DNA of 64,000 bases from contig OX421963.1 in NCBI GenBank assembly GCA_949128115.1, positions 88,669,602 to 88,733,601 of the forward strand. Reading direction: 5' to 3'. This DNA comes from Anaspis maculata. Lineage: Eukaryota; Arthropoda; Insecta; Coleoptera; Scraptiidae. This document shows, one piece after another, positions 1-10,415 of the stretch (positions are counted from its first letter, which is position 1; each line of letters begins with the position of its first letter). The notes beneath the pieces are model-generated. The model was not told where the DNA came from. It searched no databases and saw only the letters and a list, made by a program, of their open reading frames with translations. A program made the translations under genes and the position numbers.

Positions 1-180
1 CGGTAGATAGTTCAAACAAACCAATCTATGGTGAATTTAAGTTAATTTTGTCAAAAGATTCTCGAGTTACAAATTTTTGAAATCCGAAAAAAATGAACTT
101 TGAAAAGCTTTTTCTTTGTCACTAGGCCGAACTTTGCAAAATGGTATATATTTTTTCGCTATCATCGCTGAAACACCTTG
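1..180. repeat. Right-hand end of repeat A, truncated by the window edge
   Basis: This stretch matches, in inverse orientation, the left arm of element A at about 5978-6150, and in direct orientation its right arm at 6340-6484 plus 7961-8033. It ends in the same terminal motif (gctatcatcgctgaaacacc). It is therefore a second, solitary copy of the same family, with a small deletion after aaatggtata. Confidence 0.75.
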
Positions 181-819
181 TATGACTGCAAAAAAATTTT
201 GTTCGTAGAATCACCTTGATGGATTATTCAACAAAAACCGTCAATTTTCACGAATCGGGCCCTTTGAGGCTCCATAAAAAAATCTATTGGACCGAGAATT
301 TACAAGGATTTTGATACCTATGTTGTTTCACATCTTCGAAATATGGATACCTTATGATACCTTCAAGAAAACCGAAGCTCCATCCTTTTCCCTTTTATGG
401 AAATTTCAGAGATGCTTGTCGACAAGTCAACACTCACGAAGTGTCCACAACTCGGTCCACAACAATCCAAGATGATTCGAAAAGTGTTGTTTCCAAAATT
501 GCAAAGCGGAAAATGCACAAATTGCATTCAGAATGTTTTATGGGTATCAATGTAATAATTCGGATGGATTCAATCGATATGGCCCATTCGTGTAGGAAGA
601 TTTAGGGAATTACTTTTTCCAAGACGCTAGGGTTGCCGCCAAGAAACGTCGGCTGTCACGTCAGTTGAAGACACGTCAAAACTGTCACTTTTCTGTCTTG
701 TCAATCCACTGTCGCAAATTTTTTGCACCTGTGAACCTTTGGGAATTCCCGCAGGCTCATTTTTGAGCCCTACATCGATGACCAGCGTCGTTACAGACCT
801 TTCTTTGCATCATCCCTAG
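181..819. other. Unassigned sequence upstream of candidate exon
   Basis: No recognised repeat, RNA or protein family. Composition becomes more GC-rich from about 640 onward, and a pyrimidine-rich tract ends in a possible 3' splice site at 818-819. Confidence 0.3.
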
Positions 820-960
820 CTTTCACCCAAGGAACAACACTCGGAACAGCAACAGCGACTGTCACCTCCGGACGGACCGAGTCCTCCGCACACACCAACT
901 GTTGGCACGCCAGAAAAAAGTCACCTTGGGCTAGCCGCGTCGTCAATCACCGATTTCTAA
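820..960 (+). CDS. Candidate terminal exon of a host gene, 46 codons
   Basis: A pyrimidine-rich tract ending in catccctag (811-819) is followed by an open frame of 46 codons ending in TAA at 958-960. The peptide is hydrophilic and rich in Gln, Ser, Pro and Thr (SEQQQRLSPPDGPSPPHTPT is its core), as in disordered protein tails. The stretch is clearly more GC-rich than its surroundings and is not part of any repeat seen here. I do not recognise the protein. No upstream exon is visible in the window and no conserved domain is present, so this could be chance. The reading frame was chosen because it is open over the whole interval and begins exactly at the acceptor. Confidence 0.35.
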   Translation, partial: LSPKEQHSEQQQRLSPPDGPSPPHTPTVGTPEKSHLGLAASSITDF

Positions 961-2227
961 AGATTTCCTGCTTGGACTTCATCTGGAGATCCGCATTCTG
1001 TATTCTACAGTTCGCTACCTTTGCAATTGGGACGGAAACGTTCGTTGTTTCCTCACTGTCGAGATCCAGGTTCAGGCTCGCTTTGTGACCCATTGGGGAT
1101 TAGGTGATCAATCAGCAAGCACTATATGACAGGAATGGCAGGGGCAGGAGCTACTGGTGAAGCAGCATAGGTACCATGCTTGCATCTGCCTGCCGAAGGA
1201 GTAATGTAACAGTCGTCAATTTCCACCGCAACTGCAATGCAATGCATTGCTGGTAGCGCAGTCTTTCAACCCCTCACCTCTGGAACTAGATCTACTAGTA
1301 GCCTGCTGAATACGCAAACCACAAGATCAAATAATGGACACAAAAGCAAACCCTCTTTTACATTATTCCTACTTCTTGACAAATTTCATGTCATTAATGT
1401 GGGTATGGCAGGTATCAACTAGTGCCTACCTAGGCTACTAGACGTCCCAGTGTGTGTTCCTCTCAAAAAATTCCTGCACGATCAAGTACCGAGCTCTACT
1501 CCAGATGGCGGTTTTTGAATGTAAATCACGCATATTCAGAAGACGTTTTTTGTCATTTTGAACCATTACTTCGACCTACATCACCGGCTCGACAATCACT
1601 CATACACCAAGTTATTTATAAGGTACATTTTGTTCACAGCACTCGATCTAGTTTAAAGTTAATTTGATAATTCCTTGGTGAATATTTTAGGAGAAGACAG
1701 AACTGGAATACCTCCATGCCACCAAAGGACTATCAGCCCGAGGAGCCCTCGAACTCTTCGAAAAACGACATGTTTCAAGAACCAAAGTAAAACTCTCAGT
1801 CTTCAAGAGAACTGGAAATTATTTATGGCTGATGATGTAGGACAAACAATGCTCTAAGCGAAGTGTGATACTCCGGTCCCCGAGATAGCCACTCGTATTT
1901 ACGGGGTATCGTCAGTGAGGGAATCCACAATCACTTCGAGGAAGGCATGAAAAAAGTGTACCTATCTGATCAAATCGAAACTAAGTCATTGTCATCTAGT
2001 GTTTCTACAAACTGTGTGCTGGGGAATCCCGCTTAGCCTTTCTCATATCATAACTCTAGAAAACAAGTCTCAATTTGTTTTTTTTTTCCTCCAAGAAAAA
2101 AATATTAATAAATACTGAATTTCCACTCTTGTCATTTACTTGTCTTACTTATTATTTTTAGCTTTAGCTATGTTAATTAGTTCTTGAGTTCTAACTTTAG
2201 TTCGTGTCCCCTGCGGTATGTGAGTTC
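961..2227. other. Unassigned sequence, possible long 3' UTR
   Basis: Mixed-complexity sequence with no recognised repeat or open frame of note. It could be the 3' UTR of the candidate exon at 820-960. An aataaa-like signal lies near 2107. Confidence 0.25.
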
Positions 2228-2242
2228 AAGAGTACACCAGGA

Positions 2243-2594
2243 GCGGCGGTGGCCGAGTGGTTTTGGTGTTGCCGCGCCAAGCCAGTCGTGATCTACCGCG
2301 CGGGTTCGAATCCCGCCTCGTCCATGGATATTTTGTGTTGTCCGATTTGTTCCAAAAATTGTTCCGACCTTACTATGCCATATCTGCACCTGTCTGACTA
2401 CAGCGGTTACAGAAAAAATGGATTTCTGACTACAGAGTTGAGTGCTATCGGAGTACTGTGGCCTCACATAGCTGACGGTAGGCAATTCAAGAATAATTGA
2501 GGACGTGTACCAAAAACCCACTGAATGTCCCGTCGACGCTAATAACCTTGTAGTTGATGCGTCGTAAAACATTCAATTAAAAAAAAAAAAAAAA
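2243..2594 (+). mobile_element. tRNA-derived SINE, complete
   Basis: The head carries an RNA polymerase III A box (tggccgagtgg, 2250-2260) and a B box (ggttcgaatcc, 2303-2313). The body ends in a GC-rich hairpin (gacgc...gcgtc near 2533-2562) and a poly(A) tail of about 20. A 15-bp target site duplication (aagagtacaccagga) flanks it at 2228-2242 and 2595-2609. The acceptor stem does not pair as in a functional tRNA, so this is a retroposed SINE and not a tRNA gene. The 3' hairpin-plus-tail may be borrowed from a partner LINE (inference). Confidence 0.9.
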
Positions 2595-2609
2595 AAGAGT
2601 ACACCAGGA

Positions 2610-2830
2610 ACGTATGTCAATCCCATTGGTCGACGGACGTCACCAATCGCGCTATAAAGCCAAAGGGACATTTAAGCAAGTGAAGCGTGTAGTTTCCAAT
2701 GGAGTTTTATCTCCGTTCTCGGGTGTCATGTCTTGTAAAATGCGTGTGTGAATAAAACGTATTGAAACCATCACGTCTTCCAAACCTTCCACCTCGCTTC
2801 GCATTAAGTAATACCTCTATAGGATAGGCA
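2610..2830 (+). promoter_or_regulatory. LTR-like or promoter-like block
   Basis: Two CCAAT-type motifs (near 2624 and 2645) are followed by gctataaagcc (near 2651) and then by aataaa (near 2752), in the order seen in LTRs. No partner copy and no boundary duplication were found, so a solo LTR is only a possibility. The SINE at 2243-2594 is inserted just upstream. Confidence 0.25.
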
Positions 2831-3695
2831 ACTGTGAAGGGTAGCCCTAAGCCCCTTAAAACTGCCCTACGACAACAGCAAGGCAAGACAAGTTAACCCA
2901 GAAAAAGTCATCAGGACAAACTGATCAACGGCATGACGATACGCACGGCAAAATAATATCAGTGAAGACAAGTCACTTCCCAATAACAACAAATCTCTCT
3001 GTGTTTACAGCCGCCAAGTTATTACCTAAAGGAACTGGTTGCGGTATACGAAAGTGGGTTTTCTACTTCAGCAGATCTTGAAGCAGCTGTCCACTCGATA
3101 GCTACGGCAGACATTTTGAATTAAAGGAAGACAAGTCAACTACTGATTCAAAGTAATTGAAGTTGAAGTTACAAAGTAATACACTTCGGTCAATTTGAAT
3201 GACCTTTGTGGATGCTCGAGCTCGAGCTCTGTGGGATAGCGGAAGAAAAAGCACAATCGTGGAGAATCCGTGAAGAAGACAACCATTTTGTTTAAAAAAA
3301 AAAACATACCACCTCCACTAACGATGAGCGAGAAATTCAACCTAAAAAGGACAAGCCGCAATGTTACGTTTGATGGCGTTCGCATACGTTATTCAGCGAA
3401 TTCTACAGGATGAATTTCGACGGAGCAGGCGAAGCTCAGGGCAGTTACGGTCTCTGTGCTGGTGTCACGTTGGATTCGGCCCAGTGAGGAACGAATATTT
3501 GAACGAATTTAGCTGAAAAATATGCGAGAGGCTACCATGCGTTTCCGGTTTGTTATGTAAAATCCGAGACCACATTGATTTCATATTTTGAATGCAAAAA
3601 TTATTACTATATTCCCCAAAATTTCAGTCGCACTGAAAGTGCCCTATCTCCTGAAATTATAGGCTATTTTGAACGACTCTTACTTTTCTGAATAT
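2831..3695. other. Unassigned sequence
   Basis: I see no protein, RNA gene or paired repeat here. Confidence 0.3.
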
Positions 3696-3833
3696 CAGGA
3701 GCGCGATTCTGTACTTGCCTACCGACAACTATCGGATCGGTAACTAGGGGTGAGAACCAATCAAATTCGCTCCTGCCTAAGTACCGACACCGACAAGTGT
3801 CGGTAGGAAAGTACAGAATCGCGGCCCTCCCTG
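3696..3833. mobile_element. Small hairpin MITE
   Basis: The left end reads gcgattctgtacttgcctac and its inverse complement, with few mismatches, closes the element at about 3805-3828. A second short palindrome (ccgacaagtgtcgg) lies inside. The target duplication is not clear. Confidence 0.6.
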
Positions 3834-3989
3834 GCCTCTTGGACTATAACCCGCAATTGGTCATTTTTACGGCATATGTTCTCATTAGTTATACAGGGCG
3901 ACACAATTAGGTTGTCCTGTATGATCAGGTGGATATCGCTACGGATTCTCAAGCGATTCCTAAAAATTTGTATTTACTGTTTCCTACAT

Positions 3990-4230
3990 ATTCCTACGGA
4001 TTCCTAAAGAATTGCTGAAGATTATTCGGAGTCTCAAAATATTTCGTAGGTTTTCTACGCATTTCCGAAAGCCCCTGCGGATTACTAATGAAGATGGCTG
4101 CAGATTTCTTAAAATTTTTACTGATTTCGAAAGGTTTCTACGGATTCTCACGCAATTTTTGAAGATTTCCACCAACGTTTTCTGCGTATACCAAAGAGTT
4201 TCTCAAGATTTCTACGGATTTTGAATTCCA
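3990..4230. repeat. Degenerate short-period repeat
   Basis: Variants of ttcctacggattcc and gatttctacg recur in direct orientation. Copies are strongly diverged. It resembles in style, not in exact sequence, the minisatellite at 44480-44612. Confidence 0.4.
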
Positions 4231-4364
4231 CTTCTCTCTAGTTAGCACTTTCTGAACCTATTCAATGAATTTTTAATCAGACTTCAAATGATTTCTGTGG
4301 ATTTTCAAGTTCTCAAAAGTATCGCATTCTGAGTTCAGAGCGGTATATGAAATCCCTCGTCAAA

Positions 4365-4927
4365 TCCACTCAGGTACACGAGAAAAATATTGAAAAAAAC
4401 CTTAAGACGTTTACTTTCAAAGATATGCTGGGTCAAAGGTTAGGACTTGCCCCTCACTTTTTTGTCATTTCAAGTGATTTTTTGGACTGTTTGTGATGGA
4501 CTTATCAATAAAAATTATCAAAAACTGGGTGTACATTTAACTTTTATTTAATATACAGGCTTATTTATAAGTCTCAAGAATTCGTCTCTAAAAAAAATCC
4601 TTAAAAACGCCAGTAAAAATTCTATGGAAACGAGATAAGTCATAATATCTTGTTCAAACTATTTATTTCAGGGGCCAATGGAATATTTTACAAGTATTGA
4701 TGGAGAAAATTGGGTCATTATGATTTATGGCTCACCCTGTATCGCTGGCAGAAATTCAGTGCACACCCACCAAGTGATAATTCTCAGTGATTAGTCTATC
4801 ACAAGCAGTTTCCAAAAATCACTTGAAATAACGGAAATAGTTAGGGGCGGAATCCTAACCTTTATATTCGAGAATAAACGTCGTTAATTTTTTATGAATA
4901 TCTTTCTCGTGTTCTTAAGTGGATTCT
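4365..4927. mobile_element. Imperfect palindromic element
   Basis: The left arm (aatccactcaggtacacgag, then ggttaggacttgcccct) is repeated in inverse orientation on the right (ttaggggcggaatcctaacc near 4842-4860, then ctcgtgttcttaagtggatt near 4907-4926). Arms are roughly 250 bp and diverged. No transposase and no clear target duplication. Confidence 0.6.
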
Positions 4928-5109
4928 ATACAGGTGTCCGGTGTTTAACCTTGGAAACCGAAACAACGGATAGAGAATCGAAAAAGAAGGCGACTTTCAT
5001 TGCAAAGTCTTTCTCAAAAACGAATAATAGCTGTATTACACTACTCAATTTGTTGTACAATCTCTTTAACAATCTGTCAGTAAAACAACCAAGTTTATTG
5101 TTTTTTGAT

Positions 5110-6000
5110 GTTAAGGGCCTCGGTGGAGGCGGATCCTATAGATTTTTTGATCAAATCCTATGGACGGGCGAGGCTATTTTCACAAGGCAAGGCATCGTAA
5201 ACTTCCATAATCTCCATACATGGACTCACGAAAACCCGCACTTAGTGAGACCCAAAACATTCCGGGTTCGGAGTCATAGGGCCGTATCCATACCTCGCTT
5301 TTAAGCTAAAAGCGCTATTAGAGCGATACGCATTTAGGGGCATTTCTCATATTTCAGTGTTCAAAAATACAAATTAACTCGCAAATTAATTGCAAATAAG
5401 TACATACAATCGCTCCCAATCGCAATAATGTATTTTTGAACACTGAAATATGAGAAATGCCCCTAAATGCGCATCGCTCTAATAGCGCTTTTAGCTTAAA
5501 AGCGAGGTATGAATACGGCCCATAGGGAATAAACTCAATTGACCATACATACTCCCACCCCGATTGGACGCACATCTGATTCTCTTCTTGCTATTCGTCC
5601 AGGATGAACTTAATATCCTTTTAGAAGATGGAGTTGAGAGTATGTAGCGCACTGGTTTCAACTAGATGTGGCTCGGGCTCATTACGGAAGGGTGACTGGC
5701 TCAACAAGCAACGTGGCCTCCTCGTTCGCCCGATCTAACACCCCTGGATTTTTATGTCTAAGGTAGATCAAAAAGTGACGTTCATGCGACAACAGTGCCA
5801 TCTCAAGAGGAGCCAATCTTGATGAGAATTCAACGAGAGGCGAATGAATTATTCAAAGTTGCCGAGAGAGTTGCTCAGGTCATTGAGGGCAGATTCGTCA
5901 GTGAGTGTTGGAAACTAGATGAAGAAACAGAAGGAAGCCATTCGGGTCATCTTGAGCAGGCCTCGCGTGGTCTTATACAGGGTGTTTCAGCGATGATAGC
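5110..6000 (+). pseudogene. Decayed mariner-like (DDE) transposase
   Basis: Translated fragments match the conserved order of a mariner-like transposase found widely in insects: ILWTGEAIF followed by GIVNFHNLHTWTHENPH (5143-5240), then WFQLDVARAHYG (about 5664-5702), then WPPRSPDLTPLDFY (about 5719-5760), then a C-terminal helix region to about 5990. The first catalytic Asp is replaced by Gly (WTGEA for the usual WTDEA), while the second and third Asp motifs are still readable. At least two frameshifts and a stop after DFYV break the frame, and a 243-bp MITE (5279-5521) sits between the first and second catalytic blocks. The family cuts and pastes DNA at TA sites. This copy cannot be functional. 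Confidence 0.8.
5279..5521. mobile_element. Hairpin MITE inside the transposase remnant
   Basis: Terminal inverted repeats of about 90 bp begin gggccgtatccatacctcgc and are nearly perfect. The element is flanked by a 3-bp duplication (ata at 5276-5278 and 5522-5524). It separates two parts of one transposase reading, which confirms it as an insertion. Confidence 0.85.
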
Positions 6001-6488
6001 AAAAAAATCAACCGCGGGTAGATCTTGTCATAATACGCACAAAACCTATATACCATTTTGCAAAGCTCAGCCTAATGACGAAGATACAGCCCTTGAAAGT
6101 TCACTTTTGTCGGATTTCATAAATTTGTAAGTTGAGAACGTTTCGCCAAAATTAACTTAAATTGGGCATACGCTGATTTATCAACATTATCTATCAACCT
6201 GGCAAATATTGAAAGAATCCAATCAGTAGTGTAGAAATTATGGGGAGTCACCTTAAGTCAACTTTTCTTCGGATGCTTCTAAATTATTGACCCTCTCAAC
6301 TCCTACGCCACTGGGTGGATCCTTCCAACATTTGGCAGGTCGGTAGACAGCTTTGACAAACCAACCCATGGTAAATTTAAGCTAAGTTAGTCAAAAAGTT
6401 CCTGAGTTACAAATTTTTAAAATCTGAAAAACGTTCACTTCGGAAAGCTGTATCTTCGTCATTAAGCCGAATTTTGCAAAATGGTATA

Positions 6489-7960
6489 CAGAGTGGTGAA
6501 AATTTCGATGCTCACCATTGGTATCTTGGAAACGGTAAGAGATACGAGGTCGGTTAATAAGAAAAAAGTTGCGCATTTTTGTGGCGATTGAGAATCTGGA
6601 GAGAAACTTTGAATATTTTAATTGGTTTACGATTTATCACGAAAAAACTGAAAATTTTGATTTCAGAAATTATTCTTTATCTTTCCAACTATTCAAGCTA
6701 TTTCAATCAAACTTGGTAGTTTTATGTTTTTGATCATTCCGAGTCGATCAACGTTGACAGAAATTTTCCAGGCCTTCTAGATGTCAAATTATGATAGGCA
6801 ACTTTTGTTTTTCTTATGGCCGCCATATTGGATTTTTGCACTAATAGATAGAGAAAAAAATAGCTTTCCGAATTAGTAACCAACATGTTTTTTTTATGAC
6901 ATTTTTAGCGTTAAATTTTGACATTTTCGTAAATTATTGACAAAATCGGGAATGCTTAGAAAAACAATTGAAATATTATCAATAGCAACAACAAAAAAGT
7001 GACAGATGGTGTGCAATTGACGTATCTAACTTCTCAATCGTGTTTTGTGCTTGTTTGTACCGGTAGTTCATAAATTGAATGGGTCAAAGGTGTCTGTGAG
7101 TTCAAAAACGTCTTCGGAGCTAGCATAATCGTTCTTGTTGAAGTTTGGCAAATTTATTGGAGAAGGAGTAAGGATTTCACCCTAGTTTCGACAGACGTAT
7201 TTGAATTCACAGGCACCCTTGACTCATTTAATTTATGAACTTTCAGTAGAAACAAGCACAAAACACGATTAGGAAGTTACGGCTCGATACCAAGTTGGGG
7301 CTGAGACCGCCGTCAGTGCCGTTACCATAGCAACGGCGGATACCAACCAATCAGACCGCGCTGTATTTGGCGAGTTACGCCGTCCCAAACTTCGCGCCTG
7401 CAACTTGGTATCGAGCTCTTAGATACGTCAATTGAACACAATCTGTCTTTTTTTGTTGTTGCTATTGATAATATTTCAATTGTTTTTCAAAGCATTCCCA
7501 AATTCGTCAATAATTTACGAAAATTTCAAAATTTGACGCTAAAAATGTCATAAAAAACATGCTGGTTACTATAATTCGGAAAGCTAATTTTTTTCTCTAT
7601 CCATTAGTGCGAAAATTCAACATGGCGGCCATAAGAAAAACAAAAGTTGACTATCATAATTTGACGTCTAGAAGGCCTGAAAAATTTCTGTCAACGTTGA
7701 TCGACTCGGAGTGATCAAAAACATAAAACTACCAAGTTTGATTGAAATAGCTTGAATGGTTGGTAAGATAAAAAATAATTTCTGAAATCGAAATTTTCGG
7801 TTTTTTCGTGATAAATCGTAAACCAATCAAAATATTCAAAGTTTCTTTTCAGATTCTCAATCGCCACAAAAATGCGCAACTTTTTTTTAATTTAACCGAC
7901 CTCGTATCTCTTACTGTTTCCAAGATACCAATGGTGAGCATCGAAATTTTCACCACCCTG
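6489..7960. mobile_element. Palindromic element B, TA target
   Basis: Starts cagagtggtgaaaatttcga and ends with its inverse complement (caccaccctg). Arms of about 620 bp meet at a loop near 7112-7195. It is flanked by TA (6487-6488 and 7961-7962). The uninterrupted sequence in the left arm of element A (inverse of about 6049-6070) shows the empty site ggtatatagg. No coding potential. Target choice fits Tc1/mariner-type mobilisation (inference). Confidence 0.85.
7280..7418. mobile_element. Harbinger-like MITE nested in element B
   Basis: Terminal inverted repeats gctcgataccaagttg are perfect over 16 bp. A 3-bp duplication TTA flanks it (7277-7279 and 7419-7421), the TWA type typical of PIF/Harbinger. 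The opposite arm of palindrome B (near 7023-7036) carries the empty site. It is more GC-rich than its host. Confidence 0.9.
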
Positions 7961-8033
7961 TATAGGTTTTCATCATATTTTGACGAAATATACCCACAGC
8001 TAAATTTTTTGCTATCATCGCTGAAACACCCTT

Positions 8034-8583
8034 ATATCAGACTTAGTGGGTTAGTCAACAAAGCGCCTGTGGAAAAAAAAGATAAATTTTGGTCCTTTTT
8101 TGAAAATTTCAAACTTGTCTTACGGACCGAAAGCTCCCAAAAATATTGTCTTACGTCCAGATTTTCGATTGAGGGAATGTTCCCACACAAGATCCAGTTG
8201 GTTTCATTCATGTACCTTTTGACATGAGTTTTTGGCCATTTTTTCGAAAATTGACAAGCTCATACCAGCCTTAAGCCCGCGGTCTGACATGTAAGACAAA
8301 GCACTTTTTAACAACCTTATCAACGCACATTAGACCAACAGGGTTGAATTCATGTACCTTATGACGTAAGTTTTGGGGCACAAGCTCCCTGTCTATTAAG
8401 ACGTCAGCCATTATGGGCATGCAAAGCCCAAAGCCTGGAGTAGTACCTTAAAAATCTCGCAATAGGTAAGTAGACTTCCGAGTAGACTTCGTCTGAATAT
8501 GAAGAAACACCAGTTGTTGTATTCGCGTCAAGGGGGTGAGTTTTGCCCCTTCGTAAAGATAAGAATGTTGGCAGTTGCTATGC
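8034..8583. other. Unassigned sequence between elements
   Basis: No recognised family or paired repeat. Confidence 0.3.
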
Positions 8584-8584
8584 T

Positions 8585-10393
8585 ACACGCAGAAAAATTT
8601 GTTCAAGAATTTTGCTATAACGTTGTATTAAATCACTTTCCTGTATGCTCTACAACATTTACTTGACTTTTGCCAAGAATGTTTCAGCAGGCAGAGTCAA
8701 AGCATTGTGGTAAAGAACTTATTATAGGAATCCCTACAATAGCTACAAAAAGCTCCAAGAGATTAGTATAAAAATACATGTAGCAATTTATTTTTTCAAG
8801 TGTTGCTAATATTGCTACTTATAGAGATAATTTCATATCGCATTATTCTTTCAGAATTTACCACACCGATTTTCAAAACAATAACTGGAACGAAATACAA
8901 CTGAGTGTGGTGGAATTTACCTGTGAATAATGTTGAATATTTTTCCATAAATATTGCAGTTTCATTCCAAAGGTGAAGTAGAAATCTATCGCAACGTTGC
9001 AGTAAAATTTATCACAATTGTAGTAAAATTTATCACAATTGTAGTAAATTTTACCACAAACATTGAAAACAGTACAATTTACGTATGTAAATTGGTCTGT
9101 AATGAAAAGTAGATCCTAATTGGGTAGCGCGGATGCAAAAAGCTCCATTTTCCTTATGAGCTTCATGGTGGATCTCCTGTGGTGGATGGTATCGTGCTTG
9201 TGCAGGATTTTGGTTTGTGGTTTGTTTCAGCATGGAGTCACTTGATCCTTTCGTGAAGGCCAAGCTTGCTGAATGGGGCCTCCTGGACGCCATCGGAGAA
9301 AGTTTCGCAAGTAAGTTGATTGATTTATTTAACCTATAGGCTATTGTTCGTATTCTCATAGTAGTAATAGTAATATGACATCCATTTCAGATCTCATAGG
9401 TAAAATTGAGGAGTTGAGTAATATTCTGCTGATTCGTTATACGAAATAGAATGGGTAAATATAAAGGGTACAAGGTATAAACCTGGTATGATCCTCACAA
9501 TAAATTGTGAACATTTCCCTCTATTTGGTATCATCAAGAATATTATACTATTGCACAAAGAAACAAAAATTTACTTTGTGCGCCAACCATTAAATGTAAT
9601 ATGTTTCAACAGACATTACCAAGCGTATCAGATTGAGAATCCTCATTTAGAAGTTGACAACTCACATAATGAACAATGTGTGCAACTTAGCGATTTACAT
9701 GATTTTCAGCCCTCCATGTTATCCAAAAATCAAAATTTGTATTTCATTTCCTTGAGACATTGTATGTAAAACTATTCTTTGTTTTTCTATTTATTGTTAT
9801 GTATTTCTTGATATATATTTTATGTTATCGCTCTATGTTCAAAAAAACTTTTGTACAATTTCCTTGATCATGAAATAAACTGATTTTCTATGTATTTTGT
9901 TTGAATTTAATCCAGACTGTTTTAGCAATAAAATTTTTTTTATAAAAAAAGAAGAAAATACTAGTTATTGTATTACATTCCACAATAAACTGCTGCGTTT
10001 TTTCCAACTATTTTGGTGTACTGTCAGCCACGTTTTATTTGCAGCTGTTCCACAAGATTGTAGTAAGATTTACACTAAATCCTTTACACAAAAGTTGGAA
10101 ATTCAGTTACAAAAAGGTTCGAAACCTAAAGCAACATTGCTGGCATTCATACCACAACTATGTATGATGATTTATAGTTGTTTATTGGTATTTGTTAGAT
10201 ATTTTTGCTGCAGTTTTTAGTAATATTTCTGTTGTACTTTTTCCAACAATGTGGAGCGATATTTGTCACATCCGAACACAAACAAAATCATGGTCAGTTT
10301 TGCAACAATTTGTTTATGTCTCTTTTTTAACACAATTTACGTAATAAATTCTCACAATTGTGATTAAGTATGCTACTCTTTTCTCTGCGTGTA
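8585..10393 (+). mobile_element. Terminal-inverted-repeat element with truncated gene
   Basis: Ends are acacgcagaaaaa (8585) and its imperfect inverse complement ttttctctgcgtgt (to 10392). TA abuts both ends. Inside are direct repeats of about 20 bp (cacaattgtagtaaaattta, 9013-9050) and a split open frame (9231-9769). Non-coding flanks make up most of its 1.8 kb. I cannot place the superfamily. Confidence 0.6.
9231..9769 (+). pseudogene. Internally deleted two-exon gene of unknown function
   Basis: A splice acceptor (tttgtttcag, 9221-9230) precedes ATG at 9232. The first exon encodes MESLDPFVKAKLAEWGLLDA and a few more residues, then a donor gtaagt at 9311. A second acceptor (tccatttcag) ends at 9390 and the joined frame stops at 9447-9449. 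An overlapping frame then runs to 9769 and encodes a hydrophobic and aromatic segment (GTRYKPGMILTINCEHFPLF). The N-terminal piece resembles a SAM-like helix. The C-terminal piece resembles the ends of uncharacterised proteins found scattered in animals (recollection only). The two halves are out of frame, which suggests that the middle of a longer gene was deleted while the flanks stayed inside the element. Confidence 0.45.
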
Positions 10394-10415
10394 CAGCTAT
10401 ATTGTAATTGGTCCA

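Larger units (their letters stand above)
5978..8033. mobile_element. Inverted-repeat element A, interrupted
   Basis: The left end (cagggtgtttcagcgatgat) is matched inversely at the right end (8013-8032). Left arm 5978-6230; right arm 6340-6488 plus 7961-8033, interrupted by palindrome B. The ends abut TA. The other copy at 1-180 confirms the family. Confidence 0.75.

Noticed and set aside
2250..2323. A functional tRNA gene
   Set aside because: A and B boxes are present, but the acceptor stem does not pair, and a SINE body, poly(A) and 15-bp duplication follow.
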